Positions 1 through 6,686 of a stretch of 8,107 nt of DNA are shown piece by piece. Made by a program: the position numbers and the translations under genes. The stretch covers positions 1-8,107 of the forward strand of contig DAOVUK010000120.1 of the NCBI GenBank assembly GCA_030632625.1, read 5' to 3'. Each line of letters opens with the position of its first letter. Positions within the stretch are counted from its first letter, which is position 1. Under the pieces are notes generated by a model, which saw only the letters and a program-made list of their open reading frames with translations, was not told the DNA's origin and made no database searches. This DNA comes from Gammaproteobacteria bacterium. Its GTDB lineage: Bacteria > Pseudomonadota > Gammaproteobacteria > GRL18.

Positions 1-792
1 CGAATCAATTTCGACTTTAGCCAGATCCTTAATGGTAATCGCCACATTATTATTATAATCGACAACAATATGCTCTATATCGGATATATTGCTTAAATTA
101 CCCTGAGTACGCACCAGCAGCACTTCTTCGCCTTGATTGAGACGACCAGCACCATCGTTCTTATTATTTTCCTGTAATGATTTAATCAGTTGATCAATAC
201 TGACATGATAGGTTTGTAATTTTTGATAGTCTGGTTTCACCACAAATGTTCTGGCATAGCCGCCTAATACGTTAACATCCGCAACACCTGGTACCGAACG
301 TAATGCCGGACGAATAACCCAGTCCAGTAAATCACGTTTTTCCATATTGTTAAGGCTATTTCCCTCAATGGTAAACATATAGACATCACTCAATGGAGTG
401 GAAAGTGGTGCCATACCACCTGTTACCCCTTGAGGTAAATCCATATTATTTAGTCTTTCAGACACCAGTTGTCTGGCCCAGTAAATATCCGTGCCTTCAT
501 TAAAATCCAGAGTAATATCGGCAATGCCGTATTTAGCTAAAGAGCGCAGGATTTTTTGCCTGGGCAGGCCCAGTAATTCCAGCTCTAAAGGCGCGATAAT
601 TCTTTGTTCCACTTCAGAAGGAGTCATCCCCGGTGCTTTAAAAATCATTTTGACCTGAGCCGGTGATACATCCGGGAAGGCATCAATTGGAATCTTCTGA
701 AAAGCCTGCCAGCCACCCGCCAGGACAGCAAAGACAATCAGCACGACCAGTGTTCTCTGGATAAGAAAAAATTGTAAAGTTTTAGCTAACAT
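1..792 (-). CDS. CzcA/CusA-like RND efflux pump inner-membrane subunit, N-terminal 264 residues (partial)
   Basis: This is the proton-driven inner-membrane pump of a tripartite efflux system that moves substrate to the outer-membrane channel. The reading frame starts with ATG at 792 and is open to the window edge, giving 264 codons of a protein whose family is normally about 1,000-1,050 residues. Residues 1-30 hold the first membrane helix (LVVLIVFAVLAGGWQAF). It is followed by the CzcA/CusA-type start of the periplasmic porter domain: IPIDAFPDVSPAQV, then APGMTPSEVEQRI and later GTDIYWARQLVSERL. The IDAFPDVSP stretch and the GTDIYWARQLV stretch are typical of the heavy-metal (HME) branch rather than the drug-exporting AcrB branch. 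The metal-relay residues of transmembrane helix 4 lie outside the window, so the substrate is not shown. AAGGAG lies about 7 nt upstream of the ATG, inside the end of the adaptor gene. The gene is third in an OMF-adaptor-pump operon, as in czcCBA. Confidence 0.93.
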   Translation of the reverse strand, partial: MLAKTLQFFLIQRTLVVLIVFAVLAGGWQAFQKIPIDAFPDVSPAQVKMIFKAPGMTPSEVEQRIIAPLELELLGLPRQKILRSLAKYGIADITLDFNEGTDIYWARQLVSERLNNMDLPQGVTGGMAPLSTPLSDVYMFTIEGNSLNNMEKRDLLDWVIRPALRSVPGVADVNVLGGYARTFVVKPDYQKLQTYHVSIDQLIKSLQENNKNDGAGRLNQGEEVLLVRTQGNLSNISDIEHIVVDYNNNVAITIKDLAKVEIDS

Positions 793-802
793 AATTATCT
801 CC

Positions 803-1951
803 TTATTCGCTGTCAGAGTCGTTAGCAGCATCCATCGCAGCTTTAATTGCGGTGGATCCTTTAACAAAAATGTTTAGCGGCGAAGATTGTTTTGTTTCAG
901 GTATAAAATATAATTGTTTATTGGTGATATTAACAACCTGAATAGGCAGAGCCTGGATGGTCTCTTTTTGCTGCCCCTGGTGTTGTAAGGAGAAGACGAC
1001 TGTTTTGCCATGGTATTGACTGATCGCATTGGCAGATATTTGATAAGTCGCAGCCTTTTTTTCTGTTAAAAAACGAACTTTAAATAATTGACCTGAACGC
1101 AGCCTATGATCATCATTCTGAACTGTAATATGAATATCCACCGACTGAGTCATAGGATCAACCATCATATCAATATGCTTGACCATACCTGTTTTATCGA
1201 TAGAAACCACTTCAACTTTTTGCCCTTCTTCGATCTCATTGGCCGTTTCCACAGGGACACGGACCACCAGGATAATGGGATTAGTTTCGCCAAGAGAAAT
1301 AAGGGTTTGATTTTTATCTACACGTTCACCAAGTCTTACTTGTAAATCAAATAATTGACCATCAATGGGTGATTTAATGTCAAGGTTGGCTGGTTGAAGC
1401 TTATGTGTGGTTTGCAGATTGTCAATGGCAGCTTCAGCCATACCAATAAGCAGCAGATTATTTTCAACCTGAGCTTTTTTTAAGGTCAGTTTTTTTACTT
1501 GTGAAAGTGCCTGCTGCAGTTTTTTAGTGGATGATACACCACTTTTATTGAGCTGTCGGACTCTGTTTAGATTCTGCTGGCTGATGGTTAAATCCGACAG
1601 TGTCGCTAGAAAAGATTCCTGCATTTTTAACAACTCAGGACTTTCAATTTCTGCAATCACCTGATCTTTTTCAATCGGGCCATGGACGTAGTTCAGTTTA
1701 ATAATTTGCCCTGAAAGAGGGCTGGATAGACTGCGTATAGTTTGCAGCGGGAGTGCCGCCTGAGCGGGATAGATGGCACTGGGTACCAAATCAACCTGCT
1801 TTGCCAGGTCAGTCATCATGCCCATTGCAGACTGCTGAGAGGCGGTCAATGTCAATCCGCTCAGTGATTCGTTAGCAAGAGAAAGTTGAGAAATGCCGGT
1901 CATCATCAGACAAGCGGATAAAATTAAAGTTCTGCTATTTACATTAAGCAT
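803..1951 (-). CDS. RND efflux periplasmic adaptor (membrane fusion protein), CzcB/CusB-like
   Basis: This adaptor of 382 residues bridges the inner-membrane pump and the outer-membrane factor in the periplasm. Residues 1-26 look like a secretion signal (hydrophobic LILSACLMMTGIS, probable cleavage after SLA). Two lipoyl half-motifs are visible, at about 76-105 (SPLSGQIIKLNYVHGPI...EIESPEL) and 190-220 (DIKSPIDGQLFDL...GERVDKNQTLISLG). They flank a charged alpha-helical hairpin at about 106-185 that should dock to the TolC-type partner. A beta-barrel region (about 225-295) and a membrane-proximal region (about 300-365) follow. No His-rich or Met-rich metal site is obvious. The start codon overlaps the stop of the upstream channel gene by one base (TAATG) with AGGAG about 10 nt upstream, which suggests translational coupling. 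The pump gene starts 10 nt downstream. The substrate is inferred to be a metal cation only from the neighbouring CzcA-like pump. Confidence 0.92.
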   Translation of the reverse strand: MLNVNSRTLILSACLMMTGISQLSLANESLSGLTLTASQQSAMGMMTDLAKQVDLVPSAIYPAQAALPLQTIRSLSSPLSGQIIKLNYVHGPIEKDQVIAEIESPELLKMQESFLATLSDLTISQQNLNRVRQLNKSGVSSTKKLQQALSQVKKLTLKKAQVENNLLLIGMAEAAIDNLQTTHKLQPANLDIKSPIDGQLFDLQVRLGERVDKNQTLISLGETNPIILVVRVPVETANEIEEGQKVEVVSIDKTGMVKHIDMMVDPMTQSVDIHITVQNDDHRLRSGQLFKVRFLTEKKAATYQISANAISQYHGKTVVFSLQHQGQQKETIQALPIQVVNITNKQLYFIPETKQSSPLNIFVKGSTAIKAAMDAANDSDSE

Positions 1952-3174
1952 TATTGTTGTGCTCCTAAAATGTGTCCTGATATCTGATTCAAATTTGCAA
2001 TGGCCTGACCTGAACGTGCCTGTACTAATTTATAATTTAATTTTGCTTCTGCCGTTTGCTGTTGAACCAATAATAAATTCTGAATATTTGTTTCACCTAG
2101 TTGATAGGCTTTTTCTGACATCGTCAGAGCCTGTTGACTGATGTCATATTGCTGTTTTGAAAAATGAATACTTTGTTTGGCTGATGCCAGGGTTTGCTGT
2201 GCCCGAAAAATATTTTGTTCAAGTTGAATTTTGGCTCTATTTAAAAGGGCCTGTTGTGTATAAACATTACGTTTTTCTGTTGCTATTTTGGGTGAATAAG
2301 CGGGATTCATACCCAGTGGAATAGAGACTTCAAACATTAAAGACGTATTTTCACCGCTTCGGTCTTTGTCGTTTTGTGCGCCCAGAAATAAACGGGGACT
2401 GTCCTGTTTTAATGATTTTGTTTTTTGCAATACTGCCTGTGAAATTTGCAGCGTTGCAAGCAGTTTGATAATTTCAGGGTGCTGTTCTATAGGTATAGGA
2501 GGAAGAGTCCTTTCCTGAATATTTTGCGGGGGTTTACTGGTTTGTGTCCATTTCTGAAATTGTTGCTGAGCGATTGTTAAGGCACTTTGTTTTTGCACCA
2601 ATTGATTTTGTTGTTTTAATACAGCCTTCTCAGCTAACAATAAATCGATTTTTGGACTTTCTCCCGCGTTAAATTTCTGCTGAACTTTATGTTGTAAAGA
2701 ACGTGTTTTTTTTAAGGCGGAGCGTGCGGCTTCGACTTCAATCAAAGCTGTTTGATGATTCCAGACCAGTTTTCTCAGATTGTTTGATGCCAGCCAGCGG
2801 AGATAATTTTGTTGCGCAGATAATTCTTGTCCATAACTGGCGGCCACCTGTTTTTGAGCATTTTTCTGCTCAGGAAGCCAAATTGGAAATTCAACACCAA
2901 CCTGCCAGTTTTTATAGTCATCATTGTCGGTTATAGCATCGTTTTCGTGATGAATAATTAAATCAACATCGCCTGAAATCCAGCTGTCTGATAAGGACTG
3001 ATTGGCAGAATGAAGTTCTTCAATTCCTTTCGTGATTTGTTGTTCAGGCTGCTGCTGAACAACATTATCCAATAGCTTGACAAAATCCATTGACACAGCA
3101 AAGGTTGACACAGGCGATAGCCACAAGAGCGTCATTGATAGAATAACTATTTTGGGAGAATATTTAAGTTTCAT
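1951..3174 (-). CDS. TolC-family outer-membrane factor (CzcC-like) of the RND efflux system
   Basis: This is a 407-residue outer-membrane efflux channel subunit, expected to work as a trimer and to be the exit duct of the pump encoded downstream. Residues 1-26 form a signal peptide (KIVILSMTLLWLSPVSTFA, cleavage probably after A26). The protein is rich in Gln and Ala and made of long helices (about 105-210 and 295-400), as expected for the TolC fold. The two internal repeats are visible as FNAGESPKIDLLLAEKAVL (about 168-186) and YQLGETNIQNLLLVQQQ (about 357-373), each with the family's small-residue turn before a leucine cluster. Short beta segments (VGVEFPIWL, MFEVSIPLG) mark the barrel strands. 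No lipobox Cys follows the signal. The start at 3174 gives a full signal peptide; its ribosome site (GGAAA, about 10 nt upstream) is weak. It is the first gene of the efflux operon and is preceded by a likely response-regulator site. Confidence 0.9.
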   Translation of the reverse strand: MKLKYSPKIVILSMTLLWLSPVSTFAVSMDFVKLLDNVVQQQPEQQITKGIEELHSANQSLSDSWISGDVDLIIHHENDAITDNDDYKNWQVGVEFPIWLPEQKNAQKQVAASYGQELSAQQNYLRWLASNNLRKLVWNHQTALIEVEAARSALKKTRSLQHKVQQKFNAGESPKIDLLLAEKAVLKQQNQLVQKQSALTIAQQQFQKWTQTSKPPQNIQERTLPPIPIEQHPEIIKLLATLQISQAVLQKTKSLKQDSPRLFLGAQNDKDRSGENTSLMFEVSIPLGMNPAYSPKIATEKRNVYTQQALLNRAKIQLEQNIFRAQQTLASAKQSIHFSKQQYDISQQALTMSEKAYQLGETNIQNLLLVQQQTAEAKLNYKLVQARSGQAIANLNQISGHILGAQQ

Positions 3175-3203
3175 TTCTTTTTCCAGTTAATATTTTTGGG
3201 TGT

Positions 3204-3236
3204 AGTATATTAGTTGAAACTGAAATGAAACTGAAA
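3204..3236 (-). promoter_or_regulatory. Probable promoter of the efflux operon with an 11-bp tandem response-regulator site
   Basis: On the plus strand TGAAACTGAAA occurs twice with no gap, at 3215-3225 and 3226-3236, a perfect 11-bp direct repeat. On the coding (minus) strand, 5 nt downstream of it, is TATACT (3209-3204), a good -10 box. A 17-nt spacer puts the -35 position inside the repeat, where no TTGACA-like sequence exists. Tandem half-sites one helical turn apart that replace the -35 are the known layout for OmpR/PhoB-family activators. The expected start of transcription is near 3197, about 23 nt before the ATG at 3174. Binding by a specific regulator is inference; no regulator gene is in the window. 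Confidence 0.6.
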
Positions 3237-3272
3237 ATTTATGTAAAAAACAATATTATTTCATAGAAAATT

Positions 3273-3285
3273 TATGGTAACCATA
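3273..3285. repeat. Short perfect palindrome TATGGTAACCATA upstream of the efflux promoter
   Basis: This 13-nt odd palindrome (6-bp arms around a single A) lies about 37 nt upstream of the 11-bp tandem repeat. Its size and place would suit a second operator for the efflux operon, but a palindrome of this length can occur by chance in AT-rich DNA, so the call is weak. Confidence 0.25.
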
Positions 3286-3373
3286 TGATTTGTAGGTGTT
3301 TTAATTGGAGTTGTTTGTATAAAAACTGTCACTATCTGGTTTTTAAATATAATAGTCTTTGACAATAGTTTTT

Positions 3374-3566
3374 GGGCCTTCACATTTTTGCATACTTTTG
3401 TCGGTTTACTACCAAAGGAGCCGTTCGGAAATGGTTGCGTTTAACAACCGTACTGGCGGCGGAGGTGTGGTATAGTTTGGGGTCGCTGCAAGTACGTCCC
3501 TGTAGCGCTTTATGAAAACATCCCTGTTTTCAGAAACCCCAGAACTATACCACACCTCCACCGCCA
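3374..3566 (+). repeat. Nested-palindrome intergenic repeat, copy A
   Basis: The palindrome proper spans 3454-3566. Outer arms 3454-3482 and 3537-3566 are complementary apart from an extra C (3460), an unpaired A near 3560, and a T opposite AG at the core boundary; they end inward in GGGG and CCCC. The 54 bases enclosed hold two small hairpins. The first is CGCT...AGCG (3484-3507), containing GTACGTCCCTGTA. The second is GAAAACA-TCCC-TGTTTTC (3514-3531), whose stem is perfect. On the low-coordinate side the flank 3374-3429 matches, in inverted order, the flank of copy B. Copy B carries the same core plan with different outer arms. Together this marks a diverged, dispersed repeat family of about 190-200 bp. 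Similar cores around ACATCCATGT are familiar to me from gammaproteobacterial intergenic DNA, but I cannot name the family. Confidence 0.75.
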
Positions 3567-3585
3567 TCACTCACTTCACCATGTT

Positions 3586-3733
3586 CCTCACTGTGAGCGT
3601 CCAAAATCAAAAGCAAGAGCAAAACTAAAATCAACAGAAAAAGATTGCAAATTCAATGATATGCAAATCTGTCTATTTTTGATTTTTCTTTGGCTCTTGA
3701 TCTTTCTTTTGATTTTGGACAGCGAGAGTGAGG
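3586..3733. repeat. AT-rich imperfect inverted repeat of 148 bp
   Basis: The two halves are complementary from the ends inward. CCTCACT at 3586 pairs with AGTGAGG at 3733. GTCCAAAATCAAAAG (3599-3613) pairs perfectly with CTTTTGATTTTGGAC (3705-3719). CAAGAGC then pairs with GCTCTTG after a small offset. GATTGCA near the centre (3643-3649) pairs with TGCAAATC around 3662-3669. The loop centre is near 3657. The arms are extremely AT-rich and built from AAAATC-type words. It shares no sequence with copies A and B on either side, so it is a different palindrome type. Function is unknown; it would extrude as a long hairpin in RNA or single-stranded DNA. Confidence 0.7.
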
Positions 3734-3753
3734 ATAAATACCGTAGAGAATGT

Positions 3754-3956
3754 TGGGTGGGCTGGTGCATCTGAATGGGGTATCGAATGACATGGATGTC
3801 ATTCTTAAGCGTTCCATGGATGGACTTGAGCGTCCCCAGTCAGATGCACCAGCCCACCCAGCAGTCGTTCCCGGATGTAAAAGTAAATTTTTATCCGAAC
3901 GGCAGCAATGGTAGTATTGCTGATATTTGGAAAAGTACGCAAATTTGTGAAGAACC
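3754..3956 (-). repeat. Nested-palindrome intergenic repeat, copy B (inverted relative to copy A)
   Basis: Outer arms 3754-3774 and 3840-3860 are perfectly complementary over 21 bp. After a 2-nt mismatch come GGGG (3777-3780) and CCCC (3834-3837). Inside, read on the minus strand, is CGCTCAAGTCCATCCATGGA, then GAATGACATCCATGTCATTC (3803-3784). This gives the same order of elements as copy A on the plus strand: GGGG, CGCT, CAAGT, a CATCCATG-like hairpin, CGCTT, a second ACATCC hairpin, CCCC. The flank 3894-3956 matches the flank of copy A in inverted order, including GCCGTTCGGA and TACTACCA. The outer arms differ completely from those of copy A, so they were not conserved as sequence, only as pairing. 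Confidence 0.75.
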
Positions 3957-3985
3957 TGGTTTTTAATTGGCAAGCAGAGTGCTGA

Positions 3986-4762
3986 TTAAATTGCCAGATA
4001 TTGCTGTCGCAATTCTTCGTCGTCCAGAACTTCCTGTGCCAGGCCGTCAAATACAACCAGTCCCATATCAATAATAATGGCTCGGTCGGCAAGACGTAAT
4101 GCTGCAATGGCATTTTGTTCGACAATAATGGTGGTGATGCCAAGTTTTTTGATACTATCCAGAATGTTTTCAATTTCATGCACAATGACAGGGGCCAGAC
4201 CTTCATAGGGTTCATCAAGCAGCAGCAGTTTGATATCTCTTGCCAGTGCACGGGCTATGGCCAGCATTTGCTGTTCACCACCGGATAATGTGACGCCCAT
4301 TTGTTCACTGCGTTCACCGAGCCGGGGAAAGTGTTCATAGATTCGTTCGATAGACCAGCCGATGGGTTCTTCAATCTGAGCCAGTTTAATATTTTCTTCA
4401 ACGGTCAGCCCTGCAATAATACATCGATCTTCCTGTACCAGGGCAATACCATGCTGAGCAGCCTGATAGGATTTCATACTATGTACAGGCTGGTGATCCA
4501 GCCAGATTTCACCATGTTTTACCTGCGGCTCTGATGCCCGGGCAATGGATCGTAGAATGGATGTTTTACCTGCGCCATTACGACCGAGAAGGGCAATGAT
4601 TTCACCTTCACGAATATCAAAACTAACACCCTGGACAATATAGCTTTCGCCATAATAGGAATGTATGTCCCAGCAGGAGAAAAATGCAGGACTATTGCCT
4701 GTGTTAGAAATTGTAGGGGCCACCGGGGCGTGCTTGTGCTTATTAAAAGAGGGCATACTCAT
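3986..4762 (-). CDS. livF: Liv-type ABC transporter ATP-binding protein LivF
   Basis: This 258-residue ATPase pairs with LivG to power the LivHM permease at the cytoplasmic face of the inner membrane. Walker A is GRNGAGKT (60-67), the Q-loop Gln is Q110, the signature is LSGGEQQ (159-165), and Walker B is LLLLDEP (179-185). The switch position reads VEQN with Gln (Q216) where most ABC ATPases have His, which is normal for LivF-like proteins. The first 27 or so residues (with several His, Pro and Asn) precede the usual start of the family and look unstructured. The start at 4762 has GGAG 7 nt upstream and overlaps the livG stop in ATGA, implying coupled translation; Met3 is a possible alternative. 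It is the last gene of the operon, and no intrinsic terminator follows. A urea-type (UrtE) identity cannot be excluded. Confidence 0.92.
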   Translation of the reverse strand: MSMPSFNKHKHAPVAPTISNTGNSPAFFSCWDIHSYYGESYIVQGVSFDIREGEIIALLGRNGAGKTSILRSIARASEPQVKHGEIWLDHQPVHSMKSYQAAQHGIALVQEDRCIIAGLTVEENIKLAQIEEPIGWSIERIYEHFPRLGERSEQMGVTLSGGEQQMLAIARALARDIKLLLLDEPYEGLAPVIVHEIENILDSIKKLGITTIIVEQNAIAALRLADRAIIIDMGLVVFDGLAQEVLDDEELRQQYLAI

Positions 4763-5520
4763 AAATGTGCTCCGCCTAAATAGGCTTCCTGTACTTTTGG
4801 ATTACCTTTAATCTCATCGGGTGTACCTGATGCAATAATGGTTCCCTGTGCCAGAACCGAAATGTGATCGGCAACACTAAAGACCACATGCATATCATGT
4901 TCAATGATAATTTTAGTCATACCGCCTTCTTTAATTTTCATCAACAGATCAATTGTTTTATTGGTATCATGTCGTGACATACCCGCTGTAGGCTCATCCA
5001 GCAGTAATAATTTTGGATGTTGTACCAGGCACATGGCTAATTCAAGGCGTCTTTTGTCACCACGAGACAGACTGCCTGCATGGGTGTGCAGTTGACCTAT
5101 GAGACCAATGTCGGTGAGTATCCGGCATGCTTCATCCTGTACTTCAGTTTCGTTGGACAAACTGCGAAAGATATTCAGTTTAAATGCTCCTTCGCGCTTG
5201 GCTAATGCAGGAATCATGACATTTTGTAATAAGCTTAAATCAGGGAAAATTTGCGGTGTCTGAAAGACTCTTGAAATGCCTGCCTGATTAATTTCGTGAG
5301 GTGCTTTGCCAATCATATTTTCACCATTAAAGGTGACTGTACCGCTGTCCGGAGCAAGTTGTCCAATGCAGACATTCAGCATGGTTGACTTGCCAGCGCC
5401 GTTAGGGCCAATAATGGCGTGCACTTTGCCTTCTTCAATTTTCAGGTTGAGATCACTCAGCGCTTTAAGACCACCAAAGGATTTTTGCACATTATCAATT
5501 TCTAAAATTATATTACTCAT
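4759..5520 (-). CDS. livG: Liv-type ABC transporter ATP-binding protein LivG
   Basis: This 253-residue ATPase is the second nucleotide-binding subunit of the importer. Walker A is GPNGAGKST (38-46), the Q-loop is FQTPQIF with Q87, Walker B is LLLLDEP (171-177), and the switch His is H208 in IIEHDM. A region at about 108-150 between the Q-loop and the signature is the small helical insert usual in LivG. The signature reads LSRGDKRRLE (151-160). It keeps the LS and one Gly but has Asp-Lys where canonical proteins have GQ; this departs from E. coli-type LSYGQQRRLE, but I believe it recurs in a subgroup of Liv/Urt-like transporters. The C-terminal EAYLGG motif is typical of LivG/UrtD. AAAGGA lies about 10-12 nt upstream of the ATG, somewhat distant, in the 20-nt gap after livM. 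Confidence 0.92.
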   Translation of the reverse strand: MSNIILEIDNVQKSFGGLKALSDLNLKIEEGKVHAIIGPNGAGKSTMLNVCIGQLAPDSGTVTFNGENMIGKAPHEINQAGISRVFQTPQIFPDLSLLQNVMIPALAKREGAFKLNIFRSLSNETEVQDEACRILTDIGLIGQLHTHAGSLSRGDKRRLELAMCLVQHPKLLLLDEPTAGMSRHDTNKTIDLLMKIKEGGMTKIIIEHDMHVVFSVADHISVLAQGTIIASGTPDEIKGNPKVQEAYLGGAHL

Positions 5521-5540
5521 AATCTGTTGGTATCCTTTGC

Positions 5541-6686
5541 TTAGTTTCCAGTCTCTGGCGCTTTATCTAAGTGAGCTGGCTTAGATGATTTTTTGGAAAA
5601 ACGTTTTTTTATCAGACTAATGCCTTCCATAATGCCGCCAGGTAAGAAAACAACGATAAGGACAAATAGTGCGCCTAAGGTTAAATGCCAGCCCTCACCA
5701 ACAAAGGGAGAGGTTACGGCAACCATAATATTGGCTAACCAGTCAGGCATAAAGGCATAAGCCTGATGCAGTGCCTGTTCATTCAGAGCAGAGAAAATAT
5801 TTTCAAAATATTTAATGATACCGACGCCAAGCAAGGGTCCGATTAACGTGCCCACACCACCCAAAATGGTCATCAGTACCACTTCACCGGAAGCAGTCCA
5901 TTGCATACGCTCTGCGCCTGCCAGAGGATCAGTTGCCGCCATGAGTCCACCTGCAAGTCCGGCATACATGCCGGAAATAACAAAGGCGGTAAGAAGATAA
6001 GGTCTGGTATTGTAACCCGTATATTTCATCCGGGTTTGATTGGATTTAATGGCTCTGAGCTTGATCCCAAATGGTGAATGAAAAATTCGCTGAGAGATGA
6101 AAAAAGCAATAATGAGTAAGCCTGCACAAACATAGAACCCTGAATAGCCACTCATTGCCAGACCAAAAAAGTCAGTTGAAGGTAAGCCTTCGCCTGCCTC
6201 AGTAAAGAGGCGGTCGATAACCCTGGGATCGTTTCTGGCAAGCTGCAGACCTGTTTCACCGTTGGTAATGGGGGTCAATACTGAATAGGCCAGATTGTAA
6301 AACATCTGTGCAAAGGCCAGGGTTAAAATTGAGAAATAAATACCCGAACGGCGTAGCGTAATAAAACCAATCAACATGGCAAACAGACCTGACATTAAGA
6401 CGCTGAAGATGATGGCAGGTAAAATATTCATGGTGAGCAGTTTAAATGACCAGACCGCTGTATAAGAGCCGATTCCTAAAAAGGCCGCATGCCCAAAGGA
6501 AAGATAACCGGTTAAGCCAAATAGGATATTATAACCCACAGCAAAAATGCCGAAGATAGCAAATTTTTGCAGCAGGTCAGGATAACTGGCACCCAGTGGT
6601 TCCATCCAGACCGGCATGCTTAAAATAACAGCTGAAAAAATCAGCATAAGAAAAATATCGTTTTTTATAGTCGGTGCTTTCATCAT
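5541..6686 (-). CDS. livM: Liv-type ABC transporter permease LivM
   Basis: This is a 381-residue inner-membrane permease that forms the translocation path with LivH. The family hallmark [27 protein letters not shown] is at about 51-77. The cytoplasmic loop that meets the ATPases is at about 205-235 ([23 protein letters not shown]), followed by [17 protein letters not shown] and the conserved [12 protein letters not shown] (276-287). Eight to ten hydrophobic segments are visible, the first at about 10-28 and the last at 337-350. A soluble-looking stretch (about 141-172) lies between membrane segments, and the C-terminal 25 residues are Lys/Ser-rich and cytoplasmic. The length slightly exceeds the usual 320-360. 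The gene starts with two ATG codons in a row (6686 and 6683). The first overlaps the livH stop by one base; the second is better spaced from the ribosome site. Substrate is not evident. Confidence 0.92.
   Translation of the reverse strand: MMKAPTIKNDIFLMLIFSAVILSMPVWMEPLGASYPDLLQKFAIFGIFAVGYNILFGLTGYLSFGHAAFLGIGSYTAVWSFKLLTMNILPAIIFSVLMSGLFAMLIGFITLRRSGIYFSILTLAFAQMFYNLAYSVLTPITNGETGLQLARNDPRVIDRLFTEAGEGLPSTDFFGLAMSGYSGFYVCAGLLIIAFFISQRIFHSPFGIKLRAIKSNQTRMKYTGYNTRPYLLTAFVISGMYAGLAGGLMAATDPLAGAERMQWTASGEVVLMTILGGVGTLIGPLLGVGIIKYFENIFSALNEQALHQAYAFMPDWLANIMVAVTSPFVGEGWHLTLGALFVLIVVFLPGGIMEGISLIKKRFSKKSSKPAHLDKAPETGN

Larger units (their letters stand above)
3175..3985. other. Gene-free interval of 811 bp between the two operons
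   Basis: No credible gene is present. From the efflux side the interval holds the promoter and tandem repeat (3204-3236), a short palindrome (3273-3285), and an AT-rich stretch to 3373 in which I see nothing further. Then comes a dense cluster of inverted repeats from 3374 to 3956: nested-palindrome copy A, an AT-rich 148-bp inverted repeat, and copy B. The last 29 nt before the livF stop can form a small stem (TGGCAA/TTGCCA) but have no T-run, so I do not call a terminator. Open frames crossing this area exist only because inverted repeats mirror stop-free stretches. Confidence 0.75.

Noticed and set aside
1106..2936. Plus-strand frames of 77-82 codons opposite the adaptor and channel genes
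   Set aside because: They are antisense shadows of well-supported genes, with no start signals or recognisable domains.
3374..3956. CRISPR array or retron-type non-coding RNA
   Set aside because: There are no regularly spaced direct repeats with unique spacers, and no Cas or reverse transcriptase gene is present. The repeats are inverted, not direct.
3775..3966. Plus-strand frame of 63 codons ending in a peptide containing YPNGSNGSIADIW
   Set aside because: The inverted flank at 3374-3429 can also be read as an FPNGSFGS-like peptide, which hinted at a gene fragment. The two flanks differ by frame-breaking indels, so a repeat explains the match better than a protein.
3338..3966. Direct repeat CTGGTTTTTAA at 3338-3348 and 3956-3966, considered as a target duplication of the whole repeat cluster
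   Set aside because: The match is 11 bp of low-complexity sequence, and the left copy lies 26 bp outside the conserved flank while the right copy overlaps its edge. It does not bracket the element consistently.
3588..3973. Open frames of 60 and 106 codons on the minus strand within the repeat cluster
   Set aside because: They run through the inverted repeats, have no plausible ribosome site, and give low-complexity or mirror-image peptides. The open frames come from the palindromes.
3957..3990. Possible intrinsic terminator after livF (TGGCAA...TTGCCA)
   Set aside because: The stem is short, includes the last livF codons, and is followed by ATTAAAAACC with no T-run on the transcribed strand.
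3805..4251. 148-codon minus-strand frame overlapping the end of livF
   Set aside because: It is a shadow frame of livF in another register, and livF has all ABC motifs.
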